From Helicobacter sp. MIT 11-5569 (lineage in GTDB: Bacteria > Campylobacterota > Campylobacteria > Campylobacterales > Helicobacteraceae), in contig NZ_JRPB02000008.1 of the NCBI RefSeq assembly GCF_000765695.2, positions 20,872 to 84,871 of the forward strand: a stretch of DNA of 64,000 nucleotides, given 5' to 3'. Below, piece after piece: positions 15,466 through 24,552 of this stretch. A program made the position numbers and the translations under genes. How positions within the stretch are numbered: position 1 is the stretch's first letter; every line of letters begins with the position of its first letter. The notes below the pieces were generated by a model, which was not told where the DNA came from, made no database searches, and saw only the letters and a program-made list of their open reading frames with translations.

Positions 15466-16902
15466 CTAAAACATTTGTGTCATTTTATTCCATATTCGGC
15501 TAAAAAAAGTGCCATTTTGTGTAGGAATTTTCTTAATTTCTGTAATATTGCTTAAATCCTGCTTGATATCCGCAGCACTTTTTGGAACGCTATTTACAGG
15601 GCTAGTAATATTTTGTGGTTTATCTTGCAAAGAATTTATCAAAGGAATATTTTTGTGAAAATTTAAAGTTTCATCCTCTAACTCTTCATTGCGATAGCGG
15701 ATTCTTTTTTCTGAATCAATTTCATAATTTGTATATTTTCCAGAGGCATAAAGGATTAATCCGATTCCAGTAGAACATTCTGGTCCTTTCAAATCTGTAA
15801 ATAATCCATCAACTTCCGCAGGTTTTGCAAGACGCACAGGCATATTAAAAAGTGCTGCCGCTAAGTCTCTGATACCTTCAAGATGCACCATACCTCCTGT
15901 TAGCACAACCCCGCTTCCTAGCTGCTCTTTTAATCCGCTACGTTCTAGGGATTTTGCTAGAATCATTAATGTTTCTTCTACGCGCGCATAGACGACATTA
16001 TGCACTGTAGCTAGTGCAACTTGATGTTTTCCGCTTTCTTCTCCACCAATACTTGGAATCTCAATGAGATTCTCTGTATCTTCTAAAGTTTTTGGAAAGC
16101 CACCATATTTGACTTTGACTTGTTCAGCAACACTTTGTGGTGTATGCAGAGCCATTGCTAAATCGTTTGTGATATGGTTTGAGCCAACGCCTAAAAAATC
16201 ATTATAACGCAGAGAATTTCCCACATGAACCATAAGTTCGCAAGTGCTTCCCCCCATATCAATACAAGCAACTCCTAGATTTTTTTCATCTTCGCTTAAC
16301 ACGGCAATAGAAGACGCATAGGAAGCTAGCACAATATTTTCAATCTCAACGCCAGCACTTTTGATTGCTTTTTTAAGATTGCCTAAACTTGACTTTTGTG
16401 CAGCAATAATACGCACAGAGACTTCTAGTCTGCTTCCACTCATTCCCATAGGATCATCAATAAAGTCTTGATCGTCAAGTTTAAAGTTATAGGGTAAAAT
16501 GTGAATCACTTCATATTCGCTAGGGATTGAAGCATTATAAAGTGCAGTTTGGATAACGCGGTTAATTTCTTTGATTCCAATTTCATTATTTGGAATATTG
16601 ACGATTCCAGAGCTATCTGTGCTTTTGGTATAAGCTCCAGAGATAGAGATTGCAGCTTTATTGATATTTGTTCCAGCGACACGTCTTGCATCATTAAGTG
16701 CGTCTTTAATCGCGCGACTTGCTTGTTCGATATTTGTAATAGAGCCTTTTTTGAGTCCTAGTGATTTACGGAATCCTGTTCCAATGATATGTGGAATCCC
16801 ATCCTTGTAATTTGCAATAATTGCACAAATCTTTGTAGAACCAATATCAATTCCTAAGATGGTTTGTTCCAAATCCTTACTCCCAGTATAGTTATCTTCC
16901 AT
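15466..16902 (-). CDS. ftsA: Cell division protein FtsA
   Basis: 478 residues. This actin-fold ATPase tethers FtsZ to the membrane. The phosphate-1 motif GIDIGSTKICAII (about 17-29) and the phosphate-2 motif CIDMGGSTCELMV are present, as is the adenosine-binding VLTGGMVHLEGI. The tail ends in an amphipathic helix (GTFFSRIWNKMTQMF) that would insert in the inner membrane. The linker before it is longer than in E. coli (420 residues in total there). It is 13 bases downstream of the PpiD-like gene. Confidence 0.95.
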   Translation of the reverse strand: MEDNYTGSKDLEQTILGIDIGSTKICAIIANYKDGIPHIIGTGFRKSLGLKKGSITNIEQASRAIKDALNDARRVAGTNINKAAISISGAYTKSTDSSGIVNIPNNEIGIKEINRVIQTALYNASIPSEYEVIHILPYNFKLDDQDFIDDPMGMSGSRLEVSVRIIAAQKSSLGNLKKAIKSAGVEIENIVLASYASSIAVLSEDEKNLGVACIDMGGSTCELMVHVGNSLRYNDFLGVGSNHITNDLAMALHTPQSVAEQVKVKYGGFPKTLEDTENLIEIPSIGGEESGKHQVALATVHNVVYARVEETLMILAKSLERSGLKEQLGSGVVLTGGMVHLEGIRDLAAALFNMPVRLAKPAEVDGLFTDLKGPECSTGIGLILYASGKYTNYEIDSEKRIRYRNEELEDETLNFHKNIPLINSLQDKPQNITSPVNSVPKSAADIKQDLSNITEIKKIPTQNGTFFSRIWNKMTQMF

Positions 16903-16915
16903 TTCTCATTGCGCC

Positions 16916-18373
16916 CTAAATTTTCTTAACAACTTTATAAATATTTAATAAATGTTCCATAAATGCAATTTCGACAAGTCTAGACTTCACTTGTATCCCA
17001 TTGCGTTTTAAGAAGTCTAAATTTTGCGTGATTATATCAGAATTTTTTAATTTTTGGTCAAGGATTTCATATAAAATTGCTTTATCTTTTAATAAAATAA
17101 AACCTTTTGCTTCGCTTTTGTTAAAAAGTTGTGCAATAAAATCTTGACTTTCTTGCGCATTTAATCCTGATAAAGCGTTCTTATTATCACGCGAAACATA
17201 ACCAATATCTAAACCTTTAAAATCTGTAAGTAGAGCAACCGCCTTTTCTTCTAAGAGTTGAGTTTTTCTAAAAGTTGTGAAATCTTCTGTGGCATCTTTT
17301 TTAGCAGCTTCATAATTTTTTGGTTGGCTTTGGATAATCTTTTGGATTTTAACTGTAACAAACCCTTCTTTTGTGTTGATAGGTTTTAGAGTTTCTTGTT
17401 CTTTTGCTTGACTAAGAAGATTTAAAAAATCTGTTTCGTAATTGGAATCTCCTTCATAAATCATCAAAGATTCCGCTTTTTTATTTTCACCTTTACGCAA
17501 AGAAATATATTCTTTTAGAGATTCCTTTTCTGCTTGAGAGGATTGATAGTGTGTAATAATTTTATCTTTTGCTTTTTCAAAAGGTAACAATTGTCCATTT
17601 TCGTCTAGAAATTGGTTTTTGAAATCTTCATAATGTTTTTTTAGTGTATCATCATCAAATGGAATAGAATTTGGAGAGATAGAAACTTTTAAAATCTCGT
17701 ATCCACGCTCTGTTTGGTAAATATCTTTGTTTTCTTCCCAGTATTTTTTGATGTCTTCATCAGAAGGAGTAAAAGTAATTGAAGCTTGATCTAAAATTTG
17801 AATTTTAAGATGGTCTTCGCTAAAGACTGCTTCGCCGATTGTTTGGATTTCTAATGGAGTAAGTGGAATCTCTAAAAGAGCATCAAGCTTTTGGAGTAAA
17901 ATGCCTTCACTTAGCTCCTCTTCAAAGTCTTTTGGGCGCATTTGATTGTCTGCTAATAAGCGTTTATAAATTGTTTCATCAAATTTTCCGTTATTTTGAA
18001 AAGTATCCATTGTAGTGAGTGTATGAATGATTTCTTCGTGGCTAACGCGCAAACCAACATCATATGCGTAATTTAGCATTAAGGCGCGTGAAATTAATGT
18101 ATTGAGTGCTTGCTCTTCAATTCCTAGTTTTTTTGCTTGTTCATCATCTAAAGTGCCATTAAAAAGTTGATTATAGACATTATAGAGTCTTGCGTATTCT
18201 CTTTGAAGTCTATCAATAGTAATTTGTCTATCGCCAACAACAGCAACAGCATTGCTTGTTTTAGAGAAGCTATAAGTTCCCCAACCTACAAATCCAGCTC
18301 CCAAAAATGCAAAGGAACTAATCCAAATAATCACCATCAAGTATTTTTTGTGTTTTTGCATAAAGCCAATCAT
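16916..18373 (-). CDS. PpiD/SurA-N-type periplasmic chaperone
   Basis: 485 residues. One N-terminal membrane segment (about 12-34) anchors a periplasmic domain. Residues about 40-180 match the SurA_N/PpiD chaperone module (VAVVGDRQITIDRLQREY, then LISRALMLNYAYDVGLRVS). A parvulin-type isomerase domain in the middle is poorly conserved, so the protein may work as a foldase without strong isomerase activity. TTGGAG lies before the ATG at 18373; Met5 at 18361 is an alternative. It precedes ftsA and ftsZ, so it may be co-expressed with them. Confidence 0.8.
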   Translation of the reverse strand: MIGFMQKHKKYLMVIIWISSFAFLGAGFVGWGTYSFSKTSNAVAVVGDRQITIDRLQREYARLYNVYNQLFNGTLDDEQAKKLGIEEQALNTLISRALMLNYAYDVGLRVSHEEIIHTLTTMDTFQNNGKFDETIYKRLLADNQMRPKDFEEELSEGILLQKLDALLEIPLTPLEIQTIGEAVFSEDHLKIQILDQASITFTPSDEDIKKYWEENKDIYQTERGYEILKVSISPNSIPFDDDTLKKHYEDFKNQFLDENGQLLPFEKAKDKIITHYQSSQAEKESLKEYISLRKGENKKAESLMIYEGDSNYETDFLNLLSQAKEQETLKPINTKEGFVTVKIQKIIQSQPKNYEAAKKDATEDFTTFRKTQLLEEKAVALLTDFKGLDIGYVSRDNKNALSGLNAQESQDFIAQLFNKSEAKGFILLKDKAILYEILDQKLKNSDIITQNLDFLKRNGIQVKSRLVEIAFMEHLLNIYKVVKKI

Positions 18374-18454
18374 ATAAACTCCAAAATCCTATTCCAAATA
18401 TTAAACAACTAAAAGACTTACGATTCTATCTTAAAAACCTTTAAAAAGTGGTAA

Positions 18455-18460
18455 ATTATA
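18455..18460 (-). promoter_or_regulatory. Putative -10 element for the PpiD-like-ftsA-ftsZ unit
   Basis: On the minus strand GCGTATAAT lies in the 94-base gap after nusA, leaving a leader of about 75 bases. A second candidate, TAGAAT, lies at 18423-18428 on the same strand. Either could supply the division genes with a promoter of their own. Confidence 0.4.
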
Positions 18461-18467
18461 CGCTTGA

Positions 18468-19580
18468 TTATTCTTTAAAGAGGGAGGATAAAATATCAAT
18501 ATTATTTTTTTGTATTTCTTGTGTTGTGTCATCTGTGTTTTGTTGTATTGAGTTATCAATCTCTTTTAGCTCAATTTCATAACCGGTTAGCATTGAGGCT
18601 AGACGAATGTTGATTCCACTTTTTCCAATTGCTTTTGGTTTTTGTTCGCTAGTGATGCTAACGATTGCTTTTTTTTCTTCAATAACAACACTAATAACAA
18701 GCGCAGGAGATAAAGCGCGTGCAATATAAATTTCAGGTTGAGTAGAAAATTCTACACAATCAATACTTTCATTTTTTAATTCTTTTGAAACAGCGTTAAT
18801 TCTAACTCCCTTAACCCCAACAGTTGCTCCCACAGGGTCAATCTTTGCTGATGTAGTTTTTAAGGCAACTTTTGCTCTTTCTCCGGGGATTCTAGCAGAA
18901 TTTACAATTTCAACATCGCCATCTTTAATTTCAGGAACTTCTAATTTTAGTAACTCTTCGAGCATTTTTGGGGTTGTGCGGCTTAGCTCAATCATAATAC
19001 CATTTTGGCGATCAATTCCGACATGCTTTAAAACAGCCCCAACAATTTGCCCAACGTTAAACTCTTCTCCTTTGATGCGATTCTTTTTGGGTAAAATCGC
19101 ACGGATTTCATCAATTTCAATATAAGTATTTCCTAAATGGTCTGTGCGTACAACATTTCCGCTAACAATTTTTCCAACTTGAGATTTGTATTTGTCAAAA
19201 AGCTGTGTTTCAATCAAACGTTGAATTTTAAATTCTAGCTCCCTAAAGAGAGCATTTACAGCACTTCTGCTCATATCTTCTAAGCTTAATTCATAACGTA
19301 ATTCATCGCCAATTTTGATTTCTTTATCGTGTTTTTTGGCTTCACTTAAAGGAATAGAGTTTTTTAAATCTGATGTATTGGAATCCTCGCAAACACTGAT
19401 GACTTGGTATAAATGTAAAGTTTTGTTTTTTTTGTCGATTTCGACATCGTAGTTGATTTCAGAATCCAAGCTTTCTTTTGCAATTTTAATCACCGCATCT
19501 TTAACTGCTTCTGTAACACTTTCGATAGGAAGCCCTTTTTCATAAGCGATTCCTTCTATAATATCTAGTATTTTTTCCAA
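18468..19580 (-). CDS. nusA: Transcription termination/antitermination protein NusA
   Basis: 370 residues. It binds RNA polymerase and RNA and modulates pausing, termination and antitermination. The N-terminal domain (1-125) is followed by an S1 domain (about 132-200, GKIVSGNVVRTD) and two KH domains (about 205-345; signatures PGERAKVALKT, VGVKGVRI, KAIGKSGINIRLA). The acidic C-terminal repeats of E. coli NusA are absent, as is usual outside gamma-proteobacteria. The start is TTG at 19580 with AAGGA seven bases before it. It is divergent from the HP0268-like gene. Confidence 0.95.
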   Translation of the reverse strand: MEKILDIIEGIAYEKGLPIESVTEAVKDAVIKIAKESLDSEINYDVEIDKKNKTLHLYQVISVCEDSNTSDLKNSIPLSEAKKHDKEIKIGDELRYELSLEDMSRSAVNALFRELEFKIQRLIETQLFDKYKSQVGKIVSGNVVRTDHLGNTYIEIDEIRAILPKKNRIKGEEFNVGQIVGAVLKHVGIDRQNGIMIELSRTTPKMLEELLKLEVPEIKDGDVEIVNSARIPGERAKVALKTTSAKIDPVGATVGVKGVRINAVSKELKNESIDCVEFSTQPEIYIARALSPALVISVVIEEKKAIVSITSEQKPKAIGKSGINIRLASMLTGYEIELKEIDNSIQQNTDDTTQEIQKNNIDILSSLFKE

Positions 19581-19629
19581 AATATATCCTTAAAAAACTT
19601 GCAGATTGAAGAGTTTTAATAAATTGCGC

Positions 19630-19635
19630 ATTTTA
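19630..19635 (-). promoter_or_regulatory. Possible -10 element of nusA
   Basis: TAAAAT followed by GCGC on the minus strand, about 50 bases upstream of the nusA TTG. The perfect palindrome at 19648-19678 begins 13 bases further upstream, in the -25 to -55 region of this promoter. Confidence 0.3.
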
Positions 19636-19647
19636 ATTTAAATTTTC

Positions 19648-19678
19648 TTTAAGATTCTTTAAAGCAAAGAATCTTAAA
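19648..19678. repeat. Perfect 13-bp inverted repeat upstream of nusA
   Basis: TTTAAGATTCTTT and AAAGAATCTTAAA are separated by AAAGC. The stem is perfect over 13 bp. It lies in the non-coding divergent region of nusA and the HP0268-like gene, outside both reading frames, and could be an operator or a terminator-like hairpin. Confidence 0.7.
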
Positions 19679-19683
19679 AATTG

Positions 19684-19712
19684 TAATTTTAGGCAAACTA
19701 AAATTATTTTTT
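19684..19712 (+). terminator. Terminator-like hairpin with U-run, upstream of the HP0268-like gene
   Basis: A perfect 9-bp stem TAATTTTAG/CTAAAATTA with a GCAAA loop is followed by six T. It has the form of an intrinsic terminator on the + strand but has no + strand gene before it. It lies just upstream of the TATAAT box at 19727. It may stop antisense read-through out of the nusA region, or belong to a short leader RNA. Confidence 0.45.
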
Positions 19713-19726
19713 AAGTAAAAAATCTA

Positions 19727-19732
19727 TATAAT
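19727..19732 (+). promoter_or_regulatory. Putative -10 element of the HP0268-like/miaB operon
   Basis: TATAAT 33 bases before the ATG at 19766, giving a short leader with a TTAAGGG ribosome-binding site. Confidence 0.5.
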
Positions 19733-19765
19733 AATCCATTTTTCTAAAAAAGTTAAGGGTAAAAA

Positions 19766-20008
19766 ATGGATATTAAATTAGCACGCACACATATTAATGA
19801 AAAACCAGCAAAAATAACAGTTAAAAAGTTAGAAGAGATGCTAGAAGAAAAGAAATCTGACATTTTTTATTGTGATAAAGAAAATTCCCATAAAGATATG
19901 CAAGCTTTATTAGAATATTTCGAGAAAAAAGGAAAGCGTGCATATTTTAGAGAAGTTCGCTACGGATTAGATGAAGGCGATTATATGTATGAGATTCACG
20001 TGCTATAA
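19766..20008 (+). CDS. HP0268-family small nuclease
   Basis: 80 residues. Length, the HKDM segment after a YxD/YxxP-like strand, and the C-terminal acidic pattern [12 protein letters not shown] match the H. pylori HP0268 protein as I remember it. HP0268 is reported to be a Smr-like nicking endonuclease and purine-specific ribonuclease. The gene sits immediately upstream of miaB, as HP0268 does relative to HP0269. Lys/Glu-rich residues 20-33 form a predicted helix. The nuclease role here rests on that homology. Confidence 0.75.
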   Translation: MDIKLARTHINEKPAKITVKKLEEMLEEKKSDIFYCDKENSHKDMQALLEYFEKKGKRAYFREVRYGLDEGDYMYEIHVL

Positions 20009-20010
20009 GT

Positions 20011-21327
20011 ATGTCAAAAAAACTTTACATTGAAACTCTTGGTTGTGCGATGAATGAACGCGATAGTGCGCACATTATTGCAGAGCTTGAAGAAAAAGAA
20101 TCCTACGCATTAACAAATAATCCAAAAGAAGCAGATTTAATATTAATTAACACTTGTTCAGTGCGTGAAAAACCAGAGAAAAAACTTTTTTCAGAAATTG
20201 GTCAATATGCAAAGGTTAAAAAACAAGATGCAAAAATTGGTGTTTGTGGCTGCACGGCAAGCCATTTAGGTGATGAGATTCTAAAACGTTCTAAGTCGGT
20301 GGATTTTGTCTTAGGTGCGCGTAATGTTTCTAAGATTTCACAAATTATCCACCAAAAACGCGTGGCTTGGGTGGATATTGATTATGATGATAGCACTTAT
20401 GTTTTTAGCCAAAATCATCACTCTGCATTAAAAGGAATGATTAATATTTCTATTGGTTGTGATAAAAAATGCACCTATTGCATTGTGCCGCATACGCGGG
20501 GAAATGAGATTTCAATCCCAGCAGATTTGATTTTGCAAGAAGCAAAACGCTTTGTAGATAGTGGAACAAAAGAGATTTTATTACTTGGGCAAAATGTTAA
20601 TAATTATGGTAGGCGTTTTTCAAGCCCGCATAGAGCAATAAATTTCACACAATTGTTGCATGAGATTTCACAGATTGATGGGTTGGAGAGAATCCGTTTT
20701 ACTTCGCCGCACCCTTTACATATGGATGATGATTTTATTTTGGAATTTGCAAAGAATCCAAAGATTTGTAAAGCAATCCATATGCCATTACAGAGTGGTT
20801 CTAGTGAGATTCTGAAAAAAATGAAACGTGGGTATAGCAAAGAGTGGTTTTTAAATCGTGTTGAGAAAATGCGCTCTTTGATTCCACAACTTAGCATTGG
20901 GACGGATATTATTGTTGGTTTTCCCACAGAAAGCGAAGAGGATTTTTTAGAGACTTTAGATGTTTTAGAAAAAGTGCGTTTTGATACAGTGTATAGTTTC
21001 ATTTATTCAAGTCGTCCGCATACTGAAGCGCATTATTGGCTAGAAGAAGATAAAGTGCATTTGGTGGATGAAGAGATTGCAAAAGAGCGTTTAAATCGCC
21101 TAAAAGATAGACATAAAGAGATTTTAGCAGAAGATAACGCAAAACAGATTGGAAAAATTCATCAGGTGTTAATTGAAAGTTTTGATATGCAAAATTTATT
21201 TCTAGAGGGGCGCAGTGATACAAATAAGCTTGTGCGTATAAAGGATAAAGAAAGCTTTGTGGGGTCTTTATGTGATGTGAGAATTACAGAAGTTAAGGGC
21301 GCACAATTAATAGGTAAGTTAGCGTAG
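20011..21327 (+). CDS. miaB: tRNA-2-methylthio-N6-dimethylallyladenosine synthase
   Basis: 438 residues. This radical-SAM methylthiotransferase adds a methylthio group to i6A37 of tRNAs. The N-terminal UPF0004 domain has three cysteines ([25 protein letters not shown]) for the auxiliary 4Fe-4S cluster. The radical SAM motif CDKKCTYC follows at about 152-159, and the C-terminal TRAM domain (about 375-438) binds tRNA. It starts two bases after the HP0268-like gene. GTLF-type MtaB features are absent, so MiaB is preferred. Confidence 0.94.
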   Translation: MSKKLYIETLGCAMNERDSAHIIAELEEKESYALTNNPKEADLILINTCSVREKPEKKLFSEIGQYAKVKKQDAKIGVCGCTASHLGDEILKRSKSVDFVLGARNVSKISQIIHQKRVAWVDIDYDDSTYVFSQNHHSALKGMINISIGCDKKCTYCIVPHTRGNEISIPADLILQEAKRFVDSGTKEILLLGQNVNNYGRRFSSPHRAINFTQLLHEISQIDGLERIRFTSPHPLHMDDDFILEFAKNPKICKAIHMPLQSGSSEILKKMKRGYSKEWFLNRVEKMRSLIPQLSIGTDIIVGFPTESEEDFLETLDVLEKVRFDTVYSFIYSSRPHTEAHYWLEEDKVHLVDEEIAKERLNRLKDRHKEILAEDNAKQIGKIHQVLIESFDMQNLFLEGRSDTNKLVRIKDKESFVGSLCDVRITEVKGAQLIGKLA

Positions 21328-21333
21328 GTTAAT

Positions 21334-21993
21334 GTGGTAAAACAAAAGAAATTTAGAGAGATAAAATATAAAATTTTAGCAAAGATTCTGCCCATTTTTC
21401 TTGTGGGGATTATCCGTCTTCTTGTAGTATTTGTGCGTTTTGAATTTAGAGTATCTCAAAAAGTATTGGAAAAATTTAGCAATAATGAACCTTTTGTTGT
21501 TTCTTTTTGGCATGGAGAGTTACTTTTGCAGCCATTTTTGTTTGAGAAGTATGCAAGCAAAAAAAAAGTTTGGGTATTCACCAGTAAGCATTTTGATGGC
21601 GAAATTAGCAGTAATGTTATAAGCTATTTTGGTATTAATGTATTAAGGGGTTCTAGTTCAAAAGGTGGAACCCGTGTTTTGTATCATGCTGTTAAAAAAA
21701 TAGAAAATAATGAGTATGTTGCAATTACTCCTGATGGTCCGCGTGGTCCTTATCATAGTATTGCAGATGGTGTGGTATTTTTAGCACAGAAAACGAATGT
21801 TCCTGTGGTGGTTCTTAGAACTTTTTTTAGCAATGCTTGGGAGCTCAAAAGTTGGGATAAACTTAAGATTCCAAAACCTTTTAGCAAGGTAGTGTGTGTA
21901 ATAAAAGAACCATTTATGTTAGAATCTATGGAATTAGAGGAAGCAAAGGCTTATCTGAAAGAAAAAATGGAAGAAGATGTATGCGATTTTTAG
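21334..21993 (+). CDS. DUF374 lysophospholipid acyltransferase-family protein
   Basis: 219 residues from GTG 21334. An N-terminal hydrophobic segment (about 14-34) is followed by an LPLAT-like domain: VSFWHGELL in place of the usual HxxxxD region, GSSSKGGTRVL, and ITPDGPRGPYH, which is the DUF374 signature. The family is thought to acylate lipid A-like or other lysolipid substrates at the inner membrane, but the substrate is not established. It lies six bases after miaB and overlaps the next gene by 13 bases. Confidence 0.8.
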   Translation: MVKQKKFREIKYKILAKILPIFLVGIIRLLVVFVRFEFRVSQKVLEKFSNNEPFVVSFWHGELLLQPFLFEKYASKKKVWVFTSKHFDGEISSNVISYFGINVLRGSSSKGGTRVLYHAVKKIENNEYVAITPDGPRGPYHSIADGVVFLAQKTNVPVVVLRTFFSNAWELKSWDKLKIPKPFSKVVCVIKEPFMLESMELEEAKAYLKEKMEEDVCDF

Positions 21994-22445
21994 GTATTAG
22001 TATTGCTCTTATCTGTGTTTTAGTTGGAATCGTGTATTTTTCAACCTCTTATCAATTAGGTAGAGATGCAGAAAAAGAACTAGAAAAAGGGAATTTTCAA
22101 GAAGCGCATGCGCTTGCTATACAAGCTCTCGAGGAAGATCCTTATAATCGTTTGGCATTTGCAGTTGCAAATCAAGCAAAACAACGTTTAAATATTCAAA
22201 ATTTTTTAAAACAATCAAAAGAGAATCAACAAGACGCGTTTAATATCTTAAAAGATGGAAGTTTGAGCCCAGAAGAGTTTTTGCGCTTAGAATGGATGGT
22301 AGAAGAGTTTAACAGAAGCTATCGCGGGCTTTTGATATTAAATCAACCTAATGAAAAAGAAAAAGAGCAATTAGAACAATATAAACTTTGGTTTGAAAAT
22401 TTAAACCAACGCCTTAATGAAGTCAAACAAATCAAAAATGGATAA
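21981..22445 (+). CDS. Membrane-anchored TPR-like protein, unknown function
   Basis: 154 residues from ATG 21981 (GGAAGAAG just upstream); a longer frame to 21894 would run deep into the previous gene. One membrane segment lies at about residues 5-24. The rest is helical and charged, with one TPR-like unit (about 33-66, GNFQEAHALAIQALEEDP). Probably an inner-membrane protein with a periplasmic helical domain. It sits in the miaB cluster in a position equivalent to H. pylori HP0271, as far as I recall. No specific function can be assigned. Confidence 0.7.
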   Translation: MRFLGISIALICVLVGIVYFSTSYQLGRDAEKELEKGNFQEAHALAIQALEEDPYNRLAFAVANQAKQRLNIQNFLKQSKENQQDAFNILKDGSLSPEEFLRLEWMVEEFNRSYRGLLILNQPNEKEKEQLEQYKLWFENLNQRLNEVKQIKNG

Positions 22446-23532
22446 TGAAATTTTAGAAGTTGGTTTGTATTTGCATATTCCATTTTGCGATAGTAAATGT
22501 GGATATTGTGCTTTTAACTCCAAAACAGATAAAAACCATTTAAAATCTATTTATATGCAAAAGATTAGTGAATATTTAGAGGATAAACTTAAAAGTTTGC
22601 AAGAAAACAACTTGATTAAAATTATTTCTGTATATATTGGCGGGGGGACGCCGAGCGTTGTAGAATCGCATTTGTATAATGATGTATTTGATAGATTTTT
22701 GCCTTTTTTAGAAGAAAATGCAGAAATTACAATAGAAGCAAATCCTAATCATCTAAGTTTTGATTGGTTGTATGATATGCGAAGTTTAGGCGTGAATCGC
22801 TTAAGTCTTGGTGTGCAGAGTTTTGACTCTCAAAAACTTGCTTTTTTGGAGAGAGAGCATAATAATAAAAATACATGGATTGCTATTGATGCAATACAAA
22901 AAGCAGGGATTAATAATCTTAGTATTGATTTAATCTATGGCACGCCTTTATGCACGGAATCTCTTTTGGAAAAAGAGCTAAAAATTGTATTAGACTTGCC
23001 TCTTACGCATCTCTCAGCTTATCATTTAAGTTTTGAGCCCGGTAGTCGTTTTTATAAAGAAAAAGAGCAAGTGTATATGGAATCTCAAAAGTATTTTGAA
23101 GGCGAGTTTGGTGGATTTTTAAGCATAGGACATTTTGTCGCGGCGCATTTGGAGAAATTTTTGCATTATGAAGTGAGTAATTATGGGAGAATTTCTGCGC
23201 ATAATTTACACTATTGGAAAGGCGGAGATTATATTGGAATCGGGGCTGGGGCTGTTGGTTGTATCAATGATGTGCGCACGAGTATGCCAAATAGCATTGA
23301 AAGATTTTTAGAAAAGTTTAGCGAACAAAAAGAAGTTTTAACAACAAAAGATAAGGAATTAGAACATTTATTTTTGGGATTCCGTTCTTGCGTGGGGGTG
23401 GAGGTTAATAAGATTCCAAATCCAAAAAATTTAGCATTACTTTTAGGAGAAAAGGTTCTTTATCAAAAAGATAATAGAGTGTATGCAAAAGATTATTTCT
23501 TAGGAGATGAAATTGCGTTATTTCTTAGTTGA
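22438..23532 (+). CDS. hemW: Radical SAM haem chaperone HemW
   Basis: 364 residues from ATG 22438, or 371 from ATG 22417; neither has a clear ribosome-binding site, and both overlap the previous gene, so translational coupling is likely. The CDSKCGYC motif (Cx3Cx2C) follows YLHIPF. GGGTPS and the EANP region are typical of the HemN/HemW group. Residues next to the cluster motif (CGYCAFNS, no extra Cys right after) and the length of about 365 fit HemW, which inserts haem into proteins, better than oxygen-independent coproporphyrinogen oxidase HemN (about 450). The end overlaps the convergent PilO-like gene by 8 bases. Confidence 0.85.
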   Translation: MDNEILEVGLYLHIPFCDSKCGYCAFNSKTDKNHLKSIYMQKISEYLEDKLKSLQENNLIKIISVYIGGGTPSVVESHLYNDVFDRFLPFLEENAEITIEANPNHLSFDWLYDMRSLGVNRLSLGVQSFDSQKLAFLEREHNNKNTWIAIDAIQKAGINNLSIDLIYGTPLCTESLLEKELKIVLDLPLTHLSAYHLSFEPGSRFYKEKEQVYMESQKYFEGEFGGFLSIGHFVAAHLEKFLHYEVSNYGRISAHNLHYWKGGDYIGIGAGAVGCINDVRTSMPNSIERFLEKFSEQKEVLTTKDKELEHLFLGFRSCVGVEVNKIPNPKNLALLLGEKVLYQKDNRVYAKDYFLGDEIALFLS

Positions 23533-24043
23533 AATATGTATCAAGTCGGAAAGAAAATACAATATTGTCATCTTCTCTTTCTATATGAATAGGAAAGTTA
23601 AAGCGAGTGATTCCAGGAAGAGTTTTTGTGAGAATTAACGCGTCTTTTAATTTAGTAATATTTTCTAGTTTTCCACTAATAATGTAACGTTGTTTAAAAT
23701 ATTTTCCTTCTTGCACTGGGCTTCCATCAGTAACAACTCCGGAATTTTCAAAGATAATTCTTAGTTTTTCTTCAACTTCGTTTTGCGTAATTCTATGTTT
23801 GAAATACCCTAAAGATTGTGCATTTTGAGCTTGATAGTCTTGAAGTTTTTTGAGTTCTGCGCTGTGTTGTGCTTCTATTTGCTTTTGCACATAGAGTTCT
23901 TTGCGATATTTTGCATTGGTTTGACGAAATGTATCAAGGGCAGGTTGAATCACTCCCAAAAAGATTCCAGCTACTAAAAAGAAATAAAAAATAAAGAAAA
24001 AGGTATTGCGAATCCAGTCAATTTGTGCAAAAAATGTTTTCAT
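23525..24043 (-). CDS. PilO/GspM-like membrane protein
   Basis: 172 residues. One membrane segment (about 12-33) with a short cytoplasmic N terminus is followed by a coiled coil (about 38-80) and a small alpha/beta domain (about 85-172). This is the layout of PilO in type IV pili and GspM in type II secretion. Sequence identity to those families is not obvious, so the call rests on architecture and on the PilN-like and PilM-like neighbours. It overlaps the preceding gene by 4 bases and the convergent hemW by 8. Confidence 0.5.
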   Translation of the reverse strand: MKTFFAQIDWIRNTFFFIFYFFLVAGIFLGVIQPALDTFRQTNAKYRKELYVQKQIEAQHSAELKKLQDYQAQNAQSLGYFKHRITQNEVEEKLRIIFENSGVVTDGSPVQEGKYFKQRYIISGKLENITKLKDALILTKTLPGITRFNFPIHIEREDDNIVFSFRLDTYFN

Positions 24044-24552
24044 TGTTCTATATCCTCAAGCTTACTTACAGATACAAAGTTATACCAACCATTTGGTAGC
24101 ATATAAAAATCTGCGCGACTTTGGTGAAATATAGAACGCAAAGGCACTTCTAGTAAAAAAGTATAAATTTGCTTAGAAGGTGTTGTTCCATAGAGTGTAA
24201 GTTGGTATTGTTCCATTTGAATTTTATTAAGCGTGATTTGCTCCGGAATTAAATCAAAGAGATTCTCTATACTCTCTTTTAGTAATATATTTTGATGCGA
24301 AACATATTCTATGAATTGCACTTTTTCTTGCTCAACAATTAAATGTTCTTGGAGTTCTTTAATCTCTTCTAAAAGAGTTCTTTGCATTTGAGAGGCAAGT
24401 TGTGTATTTTTTTGCATAAAATATCCCTGCACTTTTAGAATTGCAACAAATCCAGCAAAGACAAAGAGTGTTAAAAAAATATAGCCCCACCAAATGCGTG
24501 AAACTTTTTTAAAGAATGTCTTTTTACCCGGTTGTGTGAAGCTGTAATTCAT
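24040..24552 (-). CDS. PilN-like membrane protein
   Basis: 170 residues. A basic N terminus of about 20 residues is followed by one membrane segment (about 22-43), a coiled coil (about 48-85) and a compact C-terminal domain with the strand-rich segment IQMEQYQLTLYGTTPS. The segment LIPEQITLNKIQMEQ has the PilN-type pattern LP-x-x-I-x-L-x-x-I. Four-base overlaps join it to both neighbours. Inferred to be a partner of the PilM-like and PilO-like proteins. Confidence 0.5.
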   Translation of the reverse strand: MNYSFTQPGKKTFFKKVSRIWWGYIFLTLFVFAGFVAILKVQGYFMQKNTQLASQMQRTLLEEIKELQEHLIVEQEKVQFIEYVSHQNILLKESIENLFDLIPEQITLNKIQMEQYQLTLYGTTPSKQIYTFLLEVPLRSIFHQSRADFYMLPNGWYNFVSVSKLEDIEQ

